From NCBI RefSeq assembly GCF_963678635.1, contig NC_087064.1:45803346-45867345 (forward strand): a DNA stretch of 64,000 nt, in the 5' to 3' direction. Under the pieces are notes generated by a model that saw only the letters and a program-made list of their open reading frames with translations, had not been told where the DNA came from and ran no database searches. A program made the position numbers and the translations under genes. This document shows, one piece after another, positions 47,000 through 58,425 of this stretch. This DNA is from Symsagittifera roscoffensis (taxonomy: Eukaryota; Xenacoelomorpha; Acoela; Convolutidae). How positions within the stretch are numbered: the first letter of the stretch is position 1; each line of letters opens with the position of its first letter.

Positions 47000-48040
47000 A
47001 ACACAGTATTAAGCCTCCGCGTTCTTCAAAAATTAGTTTTAAGAAAACTCCATGGCTATAGACTCAGACGTACCAGAATATTTGAACGATCCCGGCCAGT
47101 AAGAATCTTCATTTCGTGACAAAAATGGAATAATTTCTTATTAACCAAGAAGATTTAACGCAACAAAGTTAAGAAAGTTTCCTTTATTTAAGTTACAACT
47201 TCTTTGCCCCGTGACTAAAACCAACTTTTGAAACTTAAATTTTATTCTCCCTCTGCATTTTATTGATGTTTTACAACTGCGTAATAGAGCCTCATTCGCC
47301 TTCCATTTAGCGAATGAATTGAGCTTTAAAAAACCAAACGGAAATTGCGAAAAATCAAGTTTGAGCGCGAACATATTTGAAAAATTTTTCAGAAAACAAA
47401 ACGGTGAAGAACTATCAACACCTCAAAAAAACACTTGATCTGAAGGAATTGGATTTAAGTACACTGGAACAATTTAAAAAGGGGTTTTTAATAGCCCTAC
47501 CTTCCAATGCCATATCATTTTCTTACACAGATGCCAAGCCAAGCTTCACACGATACGAGTCGAAAGAGCCGCGAAATCGAAAAAAAAACAACAAAGCAAA
47601 TGTTGAAAAAACTAAATTTAACAAAATAAATAGAACTAGTTTTCGTAAGAACACACCGAGACAATAGAAGGCAAAATTAGTATCAGAGCAAAAATTATAT
47701 ACTAAATTAGTATAAGCGGTAACAAAGCCGAAAATATTTGAGCACAAAATCAAAAATTCAAAAAGATTTAAAACATATCAAAAACTGTTAAGGCCGCTAC
47801 TTTGAACTATTATTTTTAAGCATTTTGGGCAATGCAGAAAAGAGCTTTAAAATTATGAATTATGTTAGCCTTGGAACAACTCAAAATTAGGTTACGATGC
47901 CGATAAAACATAAGCTGAAATCATTTAAGCCGAATATAGTTTTAAAGCAAAAAAAAGAAAATATACGAAGATATAAGAAAATATAGAATTAAATCCAAAC
48001 ACTTAAAGCATCTACAAAAAAAATTGAGAACAGGAAAAAA
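47000..48040. other. AT-rich intergenic sequence
   Basis: Several 60-96-codon ORFs on both strands with low-complexity Lys/Asn or Phe/Leu composition. No motif recognised. A 'GCCGATAAAACATAAGCTGA' repeat fragment at about 47900. Confidence 0.35.
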
Positions 48041-48330
48041 AATGCAGTGGATCTTGGCCTACAAACCATAAGCAGACAATTAATAAGCCGATTTTTTTTA
48101 AACGGAACACTTCACGTTAAAAAAACAGGTCTTTTCAGATTCGAAACTAGGACATTTACCGTCCTAGCCCTATCCATTACTTCCAGTCCAAGGTTGCCAG
48201 GATCGCAGAGAAATTTGATTTTATTATGAACAAAACTTAAATTTACCATTTTTAATGTTGACCAATTTGTGCGCAAAGTTATTTACAGGAAAAAAGTATA
48301 GTATCCGATTGCAGTAATTATCTACTTTTC
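48040..48330 (-). repeat. Composite hairpin element copy with tRNA-like box (inverted)
   Basis: Same module order as 46.7 kb. Before the box-B-like TTTCGAATCTG the complement forms a perfect CTAGGAC/GTCCTAG stem around GGTAAAT (about 48138-48170). Confidence 0.65.
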
Positions 48331-49780
48331 AGAGCCCACTTGAAGTAAGGCAGATAGAATTTTTATCTAGTCTTTAAGCTTCCACCCAGTTATAAGTACT
48401 GTTTAATTTTTTTGGTATAGATAGTTACTTGGCAAAATTTCAAGTTGATGTTTGTCACTGAAATTTTGATTCTTGTATTACATTTTCCTTTACTGGCTCT
48501 TTATTGCTCTTAATTTTACTGTTGGAATTTTACTGATGGAATTTGAATTTAACCAAAATTTGATTGCAAGAATCAAACGACTTCGGTTTTTGATGGATTT
48601 GGAGAGAGTTGCTTTCTACCGCTTAAACTATATTCAATTTAAAATCTTGGTTGTAACCATTGTGAGGAAAAAACATAAAGTTTCAAATAAAACCTTTTTT
48701 CCTTTTAATTTTTGGACTTCTTGAACCCTCACTTCTCTGCAAACACGACGACCGTTCTTTGTTCTAACTTCGACTGTTCTACTCGGATAATCTGATTGAT
48801 ACTCAGCTCTGAAAATATATAGAAATGAAGAAAACAGCAATGAAAGAAGGATACAACAGAAACATAAAACTTAAGAATTAACTAGGATAACCAAGAAAAT
48901 AAGATCTGTCTACAAGGGAACTTCACAATGCTAAACAAATTAAATAACGCATTTTGACAAAAGTAGCCGATGGCCTGCGATTATGAATAATTATTAACAA
49001 TATAGGAGTTCGTCGTGATGCCATTTTTCAGATATCATAATGGCACAATACTATACATTTCAAACTTATCGGCAACATATACGAAAAGAAAAGGTGGAAT
49101 GACTCAACAACTGAATATTTTAACGATAGCAAGGGGCACAGATTGATCTGACCATTGTGACTTTAAGAAAAAAAAATTGCTCTTCATTTTTGAACGAAAT
49201 GCTGGCTGTGATATTTTCCAATTATTCTAGCCAAACATCTTACTTATTAAATCATGTAAAACCTTTATACTTACTTTACCTGGAAAAACCTTCCTCATCT
49301 AGCTTAAATTCCCCCACTCCTCTCTACTTGAGCTAATTTAGTCTCCAAATTCAAAACCCTTTCTCGACATAGTGGATAATTTTGGCAATCTCATTGCAGC
49401 TCAACTAAAGCTGAAAGCTTGCTAAGACTCGATTATGTAGGAACATTATAAATCTGTGCCTGATTCGTACATTTGGTGCAGAGGTAGCGTCCATGCTCCC
49501 TTTTTCGCTTTTATTGTTGGAGAGCGTAACTCGCCCTCCATTTAGCGAATGAGTTTGAAAACAACAATCAAAATCGAAAAATCAAGTTTGAGGACTCCTC
49601 TGGAAACAAAACGGATGAAAAATCGTCACGAGTTTTAAAGAACACTTTTTCAAAAGCTATATTTAGGAATAACTGCATTATTTAATTTTTTAAATAGCCC
49701 TGCCTTCCAGTCTCATATAATGCCCTTATTACAGTAATCATCTACTTTTCACGGCAAATTTGAAAAAAAAACTCAATAGG
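48330..49780. other. Intergenic sequence, no gene seen
   Basis: AT-rich, with a tRNA box-A-like 'TTTGGTGCAGAGGTAGCG' at about 49474 and no matching box B at the right distance. Confidence 0.35.
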
Positions 49781-49784
49781 AAAC

Positions 49785-50440
49785 AAGGATAGCCGGTTAC
49801 TGTGCAAGTAGCAAAAAAAACAAAACAAAATTCAAATTATAGCCGTTTTTTTTCTGGGTGCCGTGATAAAAAGATGTTTTTGAAAAAATGAACTGAAACT
49901 TAGGCATATTCGACAATCATAGTAAAGTAGGCCAACTGGAAAATCGTTTTAGAAGAAAAACTACTATAAAAACTACAAAAAAAATTGTTAAAAAATTCAG
50001 AGAAAACTTGCAGAAAGATTTTGAATTTTGAAGTTCCCCAAACTGGCGCTAAAAAACTAACTTTAATCAAGTAAAACTAAATTTTCACGGCTTAAATTAA
50101 GCATAAATAAGCTATTGTAAGTTTGCACGCTCGCCTTATTAGCTTGAAATTAGACCAAAAATCAAAAATTTCGAACAACTTTTTCTCGACACTAAAAAAA
50201 AAATTTGCAAAGATTTTTTAAGTCATTCAAATCTTACTGAAACGGCTCTAATATGATATATCACTCGACCCATTCCGATGATTATTTATGGTAGGTGATT
50301 TTACGTGGAAAAATACAAAAACTAAAACACACCCGTATGCAAAGTAACTCCACATTTTTCAAATAGTCGGATCAACAAGAATAACCTGTTGCCATGCAAG
50401 CAGCGCAAAAGATTTCAACCTGCTATATTCGTTTAAAAAA
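49785..50440 (+). repeat. CCATTCCGATGATTATT family fragment
   Basis: Shares 'GGATAGCCGGTTACTGTGCA', 'GTAAAACTAAATTTTCACGG', 'CCCATTCCGATGATTATTTA' and 'CTCCACATTTTTCAAA' with copies at 30-31, 51-52 and 54.8 kb. Confidence 0.6.
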
Positions 50441-50460
50441 TTGTCAAATTTTGCGCTTAA

Positions 50461-50736
50461 TTATTTCACGTCAAGTGTTGTCAAGCCGGAAACGAGTTTG
50501 TTGAAGGTTAAGACGTTGTCCAGCAGAGCCACGGAATCATTTGGTAGCTTGATGTTCAATCCAGTGAAATTCAGCATCTCATTCTGCTCATTTGGCGCTA
50601 AGGTAGCGTCCATGCCTGTGACACAAAGGTCAATGGTTAAATCTGAACTGGTTCTTTTTTGTACGCATTTGCCGGTCATTAGTTCATCTGCCTTTTTTGT
50701 CGAATGAGTTATCTTATTACGGCCGTTTCTTTTGAT
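50461..50736 (-). CDS. Unassigned possible coding exon
   Basis: Minus-strand frame open for about 90 codons between a TGA near 50737 and a TAA at 50461. GC is locally raised and the composition looks protein-like (TSSDLTIDLCVTGMDATLA, then an amphipathic LPNDSVALLDNVLTF segment). It contains no poly-Lys or poly-Phe runs like the shadow ORFs nearby. I recognise no family. It may be an isolated exon, a gene remnant or chance. Confidence 0.25.
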   Translation of the reverse strand: MKRNGRNKITHSTKKADELMTGKCVQKRTSSDLTIDLCVTGMDATLAPNEQNEMLNFTGLNIKLPNDSVALLDNVLTFNKLVSGLTTLDVK

Positions 50737-50939
50737 TCAAACAACTTAAAGTACAATTAAAATCTCTGGTGTATTCGTACAGCCAAAGGGCTTCGATCTG
50801 ATATATCACTGTTCATATTATGAAGTTTCTTTAAGCTTCTTGATTTTGCAGAGAACAAGACAACTGATCCATCCATCCCTTCCCCCGCTTGAAGTCGAAA
50901 TAATAACAAATTTGTGTACTAAAATCCGATCATAAAAAG

Positions 50940-52070
50940 GATAGCTGGCTACTGTGCAAGTAGCACAGAATGTTCCGACCAGCCTTAAACAATTACAACA
51001 AAACTATTTTTTCAAATTAGTGTCGTTTTTTCGGCGTGGTGTGATAAAGGAACTGAGCGAAAAAGTAGAGCTTAGGCATTTTAATTATGCAAATTGGAAA
51101 ACAATTGTTGACACAGAGGCGAAGTTGCACTTCGCATACACAAGCAAAAATATGACCGATAACGCTACTGGGAAAAACTGAATGAGTAAAACTTGGAGTC
51201 TAGAAAATTTATTAAGTTACGCACCCCAATTATGAGTCTACATAATTGCTAAGTGATGCAAGCTAGTAATGATGCATTAGCAGTACCAGTCAACTTAAAA
51301 AAGAAAAGAAATTTACCAACTAAAATGCCTCAATTTATAGAGCGGACGCATTTTAACTACTAAACGAAATAGTTCATTAAAAACATCTGACTCTGCCCAA
51401 ATTCGAACCCTCTTATTTTGTTGCAGGTCTCCTTCCCTACCTCTACACTACAGATCCAGGATACCTTGAAGCTAAAAAACTATTTGTAATATAATAGTCT
51501 GTGTTAATATCCTTAGCATTGGCTATACTTAATTGCTGCTTATTGATCAAAATGAACACTTTCAAAATGAACACATTTTGTCGCAACAATATTTGCGACA
51601 TATATTAAAAAAAAAAGATAGACCACACTATAACACAAGCTTTGCTTGTATAAAAACACATAAGAAAAACCAAAAAAAAATAAAATATATATTTTTTAAC
51701 TTTTCAAAAACCGGTTCCCAAAATTTTGATTCTAAAATGAAGCTTAAAACTCCAAAAACTAATTCATTTGAGTAAAATTTAACTTTCAACACTTAAATTA
51801 AGCATAAATGAGCGAATGTAAGCCTGCTCACTCGCTCGAATTTAGACGAAAAATCAAAAATTTCAAACCGGTTTTTCTCGAATCTGGGAAAAAATTTTTG
51901 AAATTTTTTTATGTCGTTGGAATTATGACTGGAAGGGCTTTAATCACATGTTTCACTCACCCCAGTGCGATGACAATTTGTGGTAGCTCATTTTGCGTGA
52001 AAAAAAAAAGAAAAAAACTAAAACAGGCCCGAAAACAAAGTTTCTTCCATTTTCAATGGTCGGAGCAATA
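50940..52070 (+). repeat. Mixed repeat block with hairpin 2 and tRNA-like box
   Basis: Hairpin 2 at 51119-51135 with the GCGAAGT/ACTTCGC stem; a tRNA-like complement at about 51388-51462 ('TGTAGTGTAGAGGTAGG' and 'GAGGGTTCGAATTTG'); a CCATTCCGATGATT-type segment at about 51950. The 87-codon ORF at 51808 lies inside repeat. Confidence 0.5.
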
Positions 52071-52259
52071 AGATTCAGAAAAACAAAAACCGTCCATGAA
52101 AAATTGAGAAAATCAACCCTAACTGCCTCAAGATCCAATTTTTGAGGAAAAACAGCTTTATGAAAAAAAAGTTTATAAACTGTTTATAAAAACCTGAAAA
52201 CACTTCATATCTTAGCTTAGACAAATTACGGATATTAGAATGAGATCTCATATCTGTCA

Positions 52260-53280
52260 AAATCTCAAAAAACTAATGGAACTTTCAAAATCACCCCTCG
52301 AAACGAGGGCAATTTTCGCATCATTTTAAGATTATTAGATCGTTGAATGAAAGGAAAATGGTAGTCTGTTGGGCAAAAATGGAGAAACACATTATTTTTT
52401 CCTATGTCTGGAACCGAATGACTAGTAACGCGAGAGATTAATCAAACTGACAAAACTCGAATCAGAAACAAGGATAGCCGAATACTATGCAAATAGCACA
52501 GAATGTTCTGAGCCTTGTCTTATCATTTTTTTCGTGTCGTTTTTTCACGTGGTGTGATAGTACGATCTGAACGAAAAAAAAAACTAAAAATTAGGCATAT
52601 TCGACAGCCATATTTGAAACTTTTTTGAGTTTTTTATTACCAAATGGCACTAACTTTAATTGAGTAAAATTAACGGCTTAAATCGACTTAAATTAGGCTG
52701 AAATAAGCTATTGTAAGCCTGAAAACTTTATTTTGACAAGCCTTATTAGCTCGAAAAAAATTGATTTCATTCGAAACAGACTGGAAGGGCTTTAATATGA
52801 TATACTAGCTCATGACTCGCACCTACGGTGCTTCAAATAGATAGTTGGACGTAAAAAGAGCTTCCTAAAACAAACTAAAACAGCGATATTAAATACAATC
52901 GTGAATTTTATCTGTGTTCATCTATCAGGGGTTTCTATTTCATAAAAACGCATATCTCGAAAACCAAAATGGGATCTTGCAAGCTATTTGCCTCATTTTA
53001 ATTTTTTTTAGCTATTCCCCTCCCCCTATACATGTATTATTTTTGACAACCATTTTTGTATAAAATATGCATTTCAAAAATGTCAACAACTAATTGGGTT
53101 ATCATTTTCTCACGTTCGTAATTGTATTACTCACAATTTATCGAATACCTACATGAATAATTTTAATTAAAAATACTTTCTGAAAAAAATGTTTTGAACT
53201 ATTGAAAAAGTGGCAGCCAAAGTTGAATTTCTGAAAATCGAACTAGGAAGGTAAGGGGCGGTAGTGTTGGGGGAATAGTT
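52260..53280. other. AT-rich intergenic sequence with repeat fragments
   Basis: A further 'GGATAGCCGAATACTATGCA' fragment at about 52472 and 'TAAGCTATTGTAAGCCTG' at about 52705 belong to the CCATTCCGATGATTATT family. Nothing else called. Confidence 0.4.
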
Positions 53281-54840
53281 AACAAGATCCCCAAAATGAT
53301 TTGGAAAGATGAAATTGGAGGGCACATTTGCTACCCTTTATTGTCCTGACAGCATACCACCATAAGGCTAAGAAATTCAATTTCTATCGCATGTTTTTAA
53401 AATTAAGTTTTTCTGAAAAATTATTGAAAAATCAAGAAAAAACGACATATCTAAGAAACAAAAAAAATGAGCGGCAGAAGTTAGAGGCCAGATTTTCATC
53501 CTGACAGTACCCTCTGTATGAACCCTGAAAGAACCACACCATCAAAATTGAGAATTTCAAAATCGGTGAAATTTTTTTAGTTTAATTTTTTTGGAAAACA
53601 AAATCAACAAATCATAAAAATCGCCACATCTCGAAAACCAAAAGGATTTGAGCAATCATATTTGGAGACGGATTTGAAGCGCCGATGTCTCACTGACAGG
53701 ACACCGCCTTAGGGTTGAGAAATTGAAGTTATGTTAGTTTTTTTTATATCTAAACTTTTTTAGAAAAAAAAATGAAAAATTCATAATAAAAAAAGGCCAT
53801 ATCTCAAAAACAAAAAGGTTTTGAGCAGTCATACTTTTATACCAGACTTGCAACTCCTGATTGTACCTTGACAACACTCCACTATACAGTTGATAGTTCA
53901 AACTGTGTTGAACCAAAAGTATTTGAGCAGTCACAGTTAGACGCCCGACTTGCAACTCCTGAGAGTACCTTGACAGTATCCTACTATAGGCTGAAAGTTC
54001 AAGTTCGGTTGATGTTTTTATAACCAACTTTTTTGAATTTTTTTAAATCATAGAAAAAACGTCATATCGTGAAAAGCAAAAGGATTTGAGCAGTCATACT
54101 TGGTCACCAGATTCGCAACTCCTGGGAGTACCCTGACAGCACCACAATAAATGAGAGTTTCAAGTTGGTCTGACTTTTTGTACATACATTTCTTTGAAGA
54201 AAAAAAAACGAAAAATCATAAAAAACGCCACATTTTGAAAACCAGAAGAAATTGAGCAGTCATACTTGGACGCCAGATTTGCACCCCTGAGTGTACCTTG
54301 ACAGCACCCCACTATAGGTTTGAGAAATTAATTTTCGATTAGGTTTTTAGATCTACATTTTTCGGAAAAATATTGAAAAAGTCATAAATAACGCCATATC
54401 TCGAACCCCAAAAGAACTTGACTGGCCATACTTGGACGCCAGATTTGCAAACCGTTAGTGTACCAAGACAGCACCCCACTATAGGGTTAAAACATTAAAA
54501 TTTAGTTAAATGATGAAACAAATATTTTGATAGTTTTACGTTGCAAATATAGGAAATGTAGAGTTAAAGCATTCGCGCTCCAACAGATTTTAAACCGTCG
54601 ACTTGAGTAAACAGTCCAACCCTTGCAATGATTTAGTCTTTTAACAGATCAACTTATAGACTTCTGAAAAATACGCCAAGCATTACAATATACCATATAG
54701 TTTAAACGTGCAAAAATGCTTTCGTTTAACATGCTAAAAATAATACGTTGAAAAAACTTGAAGTCAACACAGGGACTTCTCAAATATGTGTCAGGTGAAA
54801 CTTCATTTAAATAACGGATAGATAGATAGATAGATAGATA
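53280..54840 (+). repeat. ~165-bp tandem repeat cluster 3 with fixed tail
   Basis: Seven units, with the 'CATATCT' core at about 53445, 53622, 53799, 54061, 54227 and 54399. Tail at about 54680-54838 ('AGTTTAAACGTGC', 'CTTTCGTTTAACATGC', 'AATACGTTGAAAAAAC') ends in six GATA repeats and runs straight into a CCATTCCGATGATTATT segment. Confidence 0.85.
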
Positions 54841-54959
54841 ACTCGCCCCATTCCGATGATTATTTGTTGTACCTGATGTTGCGTGGAAAAACAAAAAAAA
54901 ACTAAAACACCCAAAAACAAAGTTCCTCCACATTTTTCAAATGGTCATTACAAAAATGC

Positions 54960-55700
54960 TTTGCCAGCCGTCCCCTTGGATAATGTTTTCATTGAATACA
55001 CGCAACGCTCTCTCCGAAAAATTTAAGACTGAATTATCGCGAGTGATAAAACGATCCGATAAGCTATTTAGTTGGTTACCGACTGTTCATTCCACCGTTT
55101 AAAACTTCTAACAAACTTATTGCCTCTTTCAATTTGAATCAAATCAATTTTAGCTATTTTCTTCGAGACCAAAGTTTCTGGATGTGGGAAAAACCTGTCA
55201 TTCAGAAAGATAAATAAGGTTTTATGAACGCAGTTTCATGTTCATTCAAGACATTGCTAACGGACAGTTGAAGTTTTAAATGATCACTTGATTGAAAATC
55301 AAAACGAGTTTTCACACATACACCGGTGTTTCGGAAACTACCATCATCGCTTAAAATAAATTGAGCGCATTCATCATTATGAAAAGGCGCAAATTGTTAC
55401 TCGTAATTTCATGCGTCGAAAATTCACTTGTAAAAAAGCTTCATCAGTCGAATCGCCAAACTAAAAAAGTAGAGGATTTGAGCCACTGTCTCCGCTGCGT
55501 TTAGAAACCCTTAATTATGATTTTTCAATTTTGTCATTTTCGATTTCACAGAACTAAGATTAAACATTACTACTTGATTGACACTTGCTTTCATTTTGAT
55601 TCCACACAATTTCATAAAGATGACTCGCTACGTTTTGAGCTTCTCTACTCTTTCGATCCCAATCTTTGAAGATACTTACACACCTGCCCTTGATGAAAAA
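54960..55700. other. Sequence downstream of CNOT3
   Basis: No confident gene. A 76-codon minus-strand ORF (55790-55560) lies around the likely CNOT3 3' end and is probably UTR. Confidence 0.4.
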
Positions 55701-55719
55701 GCCTTTAATTGAAAGATAA

Positions 55720-55725
55720 TTTATT
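55720..55725 (-). terminator. Polyadenylation signal of CNOT3
   Basis: AATAAA on the minus strand about 210 bases after the stop codon; the first canonical hexamer met. Confidence 0.5.
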
Positions 55726-55932
55726 GGAACAAGTTGCTTTTTGCAATTAATTGACCAATCAATGAGCTCACTGACAAGAATGAGTAACAAAGCAACGAGG
55801 ACTATAACCTGAGGACTAAATCACTCGAAGTCCGATGAGTAGTTTTGGCTAGTTTTGTCTTCTCCCTCGAAAACCAGTTAGTTGATTGCATTACAACAAA
55901 CTGCGCTCTGTTCTGCCCCCACTCGAACTGGT

Positions 55933-58374
55933 CTACTTCAGGTCTCTGTCTTCTAGGAACCTGTACTCGAACGTGAATCCTTCCTTGCGCCGCTGGGTCC
56001 ACTTTTCATAGTCGAAATAAATATAACTTCCCATCTCGCAGTCGTCTGTGATCGTCTTCGGCTCCTCGTGTCGCTGGAACCACATCATGTACTTTGTGTG
56101 AAACCTCCACGACTGTTTCTTCAAAGCCTTTGCAGCCAAGTACTGCGCTTCGGTGCCTTCTAGATAGTAGAATATGAAGAAGAGTGTCTCGGTCGCCAGT
56201 CGTTCGAAGAACTCGACTGTATCTGAGTTTGCCAGGGGTTCTTTCGGGTAATAATTTGGCGTCGGGCATGGGTTCCGTGGCAGGTAAGGACGAAGGCGTT
56301 CCGAGTCACTGGCATGCGGCAGGTGTTCGAATGCCGCTTCGAGCATAGTCTGTTGGTACATGTGCTCTTTTCCCAGCTTAACTGGACCTAGTGGAGCAAC
56401 CCCTAGGAGTGGTGGAATGTTTGTTTCTGTCCTGTACTGCTCGTCTTGACGGCGCAGCTTCTCCAGATATGCGGCGTCAGGAACTCCAGCAATCGTGCTT
56501 ATCGTATCTTTCATATCTCCAGGACTCATACCACTGTTGTTTTCAGTCGAAGGAAAGGGACTTTTGTCTGTTGTTCCGGTAGTGCCAGTACCAGCACCAG
56601 CTGCCGAGGATAAATTAAGCGGCATACCATTCGCTCCGGATGAGAACGGAAATGAGTTTATTGCGTTGTTTCCGTCTCCTCCGTGTGAAATTGTCGAGAT
56701 GGATTGCGCGGCCGAGTTTCCGTGAGGAAAGTTGTATCCAGCTTGGAATGCCTTGCTCAATTCTTTCGTGTCACCTAAATGGCCGGTAGTAGACATTGCT
56801 TGGTATGAATTGAAAGAATTAGCGACAGTATTACTGCTAGCTGCACTTGCAAAGGACAGATCGGACTCTAGAGTAGACAAAGTATTTCCAGACGACACTG
56901 CCAGGCTATCAATGTCACTGGATCCCGTTGAGAACTGAGAGCTCAAAGAGGGTGGCATCGGGAAACCAGATTGTGCGGTACCTTGCAAGGATCCGAACGC
57001 ATCGATTCCCGTCACGTTCGAGTCTTGCAAGTCTGTTTGAGGCGTCGCACCTCTTTCGCTGCTGGCAGACGACGTCGTTTTTTGCTGACCTGCAGTTGTT
57101 GCGGAAAAGAGCGTCGGAGTGACTGTCGATGTTCTGGCAGCATGGTCGTTGTTTTGCTGGGAAGTTGGATTTGTATTGGAACTCGCAACAGCCGAGTAGC
57201 CGGTTCCTGCGGCCACTAAACTGCTGGGACCTTTTCCACTAGGTGTGGTAGGTCCTGTCAATCCTGAGTGTGGGCTATAGGGTGTGGGTGCTGGGCTGAA
57301 TATTTTGTTGAGGTTCGCGGGACCGACACTTGACACTGATGTCGTAATGGACCCTGGACTTGTTGGGGCATTTGTTGTTGTTACAGTTGGCTTCACAGCT
57401 GTGGGTTTGTGTATGCTGGTGCTGGAAATATTGCTTGAAGCTGAACTATTCGAGGTGTTGTGTTGATTCATATTAGCTGACGGCGACGAAGAAGTCGCTT
57501 TTGTCGGTTGACTCGCAGCGTTTGGTGGAAACGACATCGCCGATGAGCTCGAACCCTTTCTCGGCGATGGACTTGTGATCTGTGAAGTTATCAGGCTTTC
57601 ATCTTCTTCATTTTTCGAGGAATTAGACACAGCACTACCAAAATTTTCGGCGCCTGTCGCTGGAATAGAATCAGGCGTGATCTCAAAGTTGAACGCTTCA
57701 AAAACACTGTCGTCCTCTACGAAATCAGGCTCTCGACTTCTCTCTATGTAGTCTTTCAAAGTATCTTCAATAGTTCGAACTTCGTCTGGTTCCACTGAGT
57801 CATTTTCTAACATTCTTTTCAACATTTCCATCTTATTAATGTAGAAAGTATGTCTTGTTATACGTCCAGCTAGTTCTTCCGCCTTTTCAGCTTTGTCTTT
57901 GTCTTTCTTTTTGTTCGTCCTTGACTTCAGTTGTTCAACCTCGGCTTCAAACTGTTCTACTTCCAGGCTAATTTGGTCGACCATCTCAGACAGACATTCT
58001 GACATTTCCTCTTTAGCTTGTTCACGTGGATCTACTTTCGCTTCTTTTCCTAGACCTTCTTTACTGTAGGCCTTCGTCTTTGTATCTCGTTCCATGACCT
58101 TGAACCTTTCCATATGAGTCTCGATTAGTTTCCTTGCGTCTATAAGAGGTCTTTTGTCTTTGATGTCGTTGGACTGCATCCACGTTTTGATTTGGTCCCT
58201 TAGCCTCTGTAATTTTTTGATCTCTTTCTTCAGATCGGCTTCGAACTTCTCCTTCTGGTTGGTGTTGGTGGCATTCTGCACCTTCTGCCAGATCTCCTCA
58301 AAGTCTGCCGTTCCCTCGTGAACTCTTTTCAGACATCTGTCAATCTCCGCCTGTAGTTTCCGCTTGTCGCCCAT
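55933..58374 (-). CDS. CNOT3: CCR4-NOT transcription complex subunit 3 (CNOT3), single exon
   Basis: 813 aa from the conserved MGDKRKLQAEIDRCLKR start at 58374 to TAG at 55935-55933. The frame stays open to 58485, but the extra 37 residues are unlike the family and follow a splice-acceptor-like sequence, so the 58374 ATG is preferred. Residues 1 to about 235 form the Not3 N-terminal helical/coiled-coil domain (DLKKEIKKLQRLRDQIKTWM, KTKAYSKEGLG). Residues about 270-630 are a Ser/Thr/Asn/Pro-rich linker. About 660-813 is the NOT box (HASDSERLRPYLPRNPCPTP, YLAAKALKKQSWRFHTKYMMWFQRH). In the family the NOT box dimerises with CNOT2 and docks on CNOT1 in the cytoplasmic/nuclear deadenylase complex that shortens mRNA poly(A). 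No intron interrupts the gene. CNOT5-like naming is possible, as animals have one CNOT3. Confidence 0.95.
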   Translation of the reverse strand: MGDKRKLQAEIDRCLKRVHEGTADFEEIWQKVQNATNTNQKEKFEADLKKEIKKLQRLRDQIKTWMQSNDIKDKRPLIDARKLIETHMERFKVMERDTKTKAYSKEGLGKEAKVDPREQAKEEMSECLSEMVDQISLEVEQFEAEVEQLKSRTNKKKDKDKAEKAEELAGRITRHTFYINKMEMLKRMLENDSVEPDEVRTIEDTLKDYIERSREPDFVEDDSVFEAFNFEITPDSIPATGAENFGSAVSNSSKNEEDESLITSQITSPSPRKGSSSSAMSFPPNAASQPTKATSSSPSANMNQHNTSNSSASSNISSTSIHKPTAVKPTVTTTNAPTSPGSITTSVSSVGPANLNKIFSPAPTPYSPHSGLTGPTTPSGKGPSSLVAAGTGYSAVASSNTNPTSQQNNDHAARTSTVTPTLFSATTAGQQKTTSSASSERGATPQTDLQDSNVTGIDAFGSLQGTAQSGFPMPPSLSSQFSTGSSDIDSLAVSSGNTLSTLESDLSFASAASSNTVANSFNSYQAMSTTGHLGDTKELSKAFQAGYNFPHGNSAAQSISTISHGGDGNNAINSFPFSSGANGMPLNLSSAAGAGTGTTGTTDKSPFPSTENNSGMSPGDMKDTISTIAGVPDAAYLEKLRRQDEQYRTETNIPPLLGVAPLGPVKLGKEHMYQQTMLEAAFEHLPHASDSERLRPYLPRNPCPTPNYYPKEPLANSDTVEFFERLATETLFFIFYYLEGTEAQYLAAKALKKQSWRFHTKYMMWFQRHEEPKTITDDCEMGSYIYFDYEKWTQRRKEGFTFEYRFLEDRDLK

Positions 58375-58390
58375 TCGCTGTTCTTTTTTG

Positions 58391-58425
58391 GCTGCTTTTT
58401 GGGAGAGGGAAGAGGGAAATAAACG
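58391..58425 (-). promoter_or_regulatory. Splice-acceptor-like sequence just before the CNOT3 start
   Basis: Minus strand reads a pyrimidine tract TTTCCCTCTTCCCTCTCCC, then AAAAAG and CAG, ending 17-20 bases before the ATG at 58374. It could close a 5'-UTR intron or accept a trans-spliced leader. Confidence 0.45.

Noticed and set aside
47377-47667. 96-codon Lys/Asn-rich plus-strand ORF
   Set aside because: Lies in AT-rich repeat sequence, overlaps an equally long antisense ORF and has no motif.
55560-55790. 76-codon minus-strand ORF after CNOT3
   Set aside because: Lies over the likely CNOT3 3' UTR and poly(A) signal; no homology recalled.
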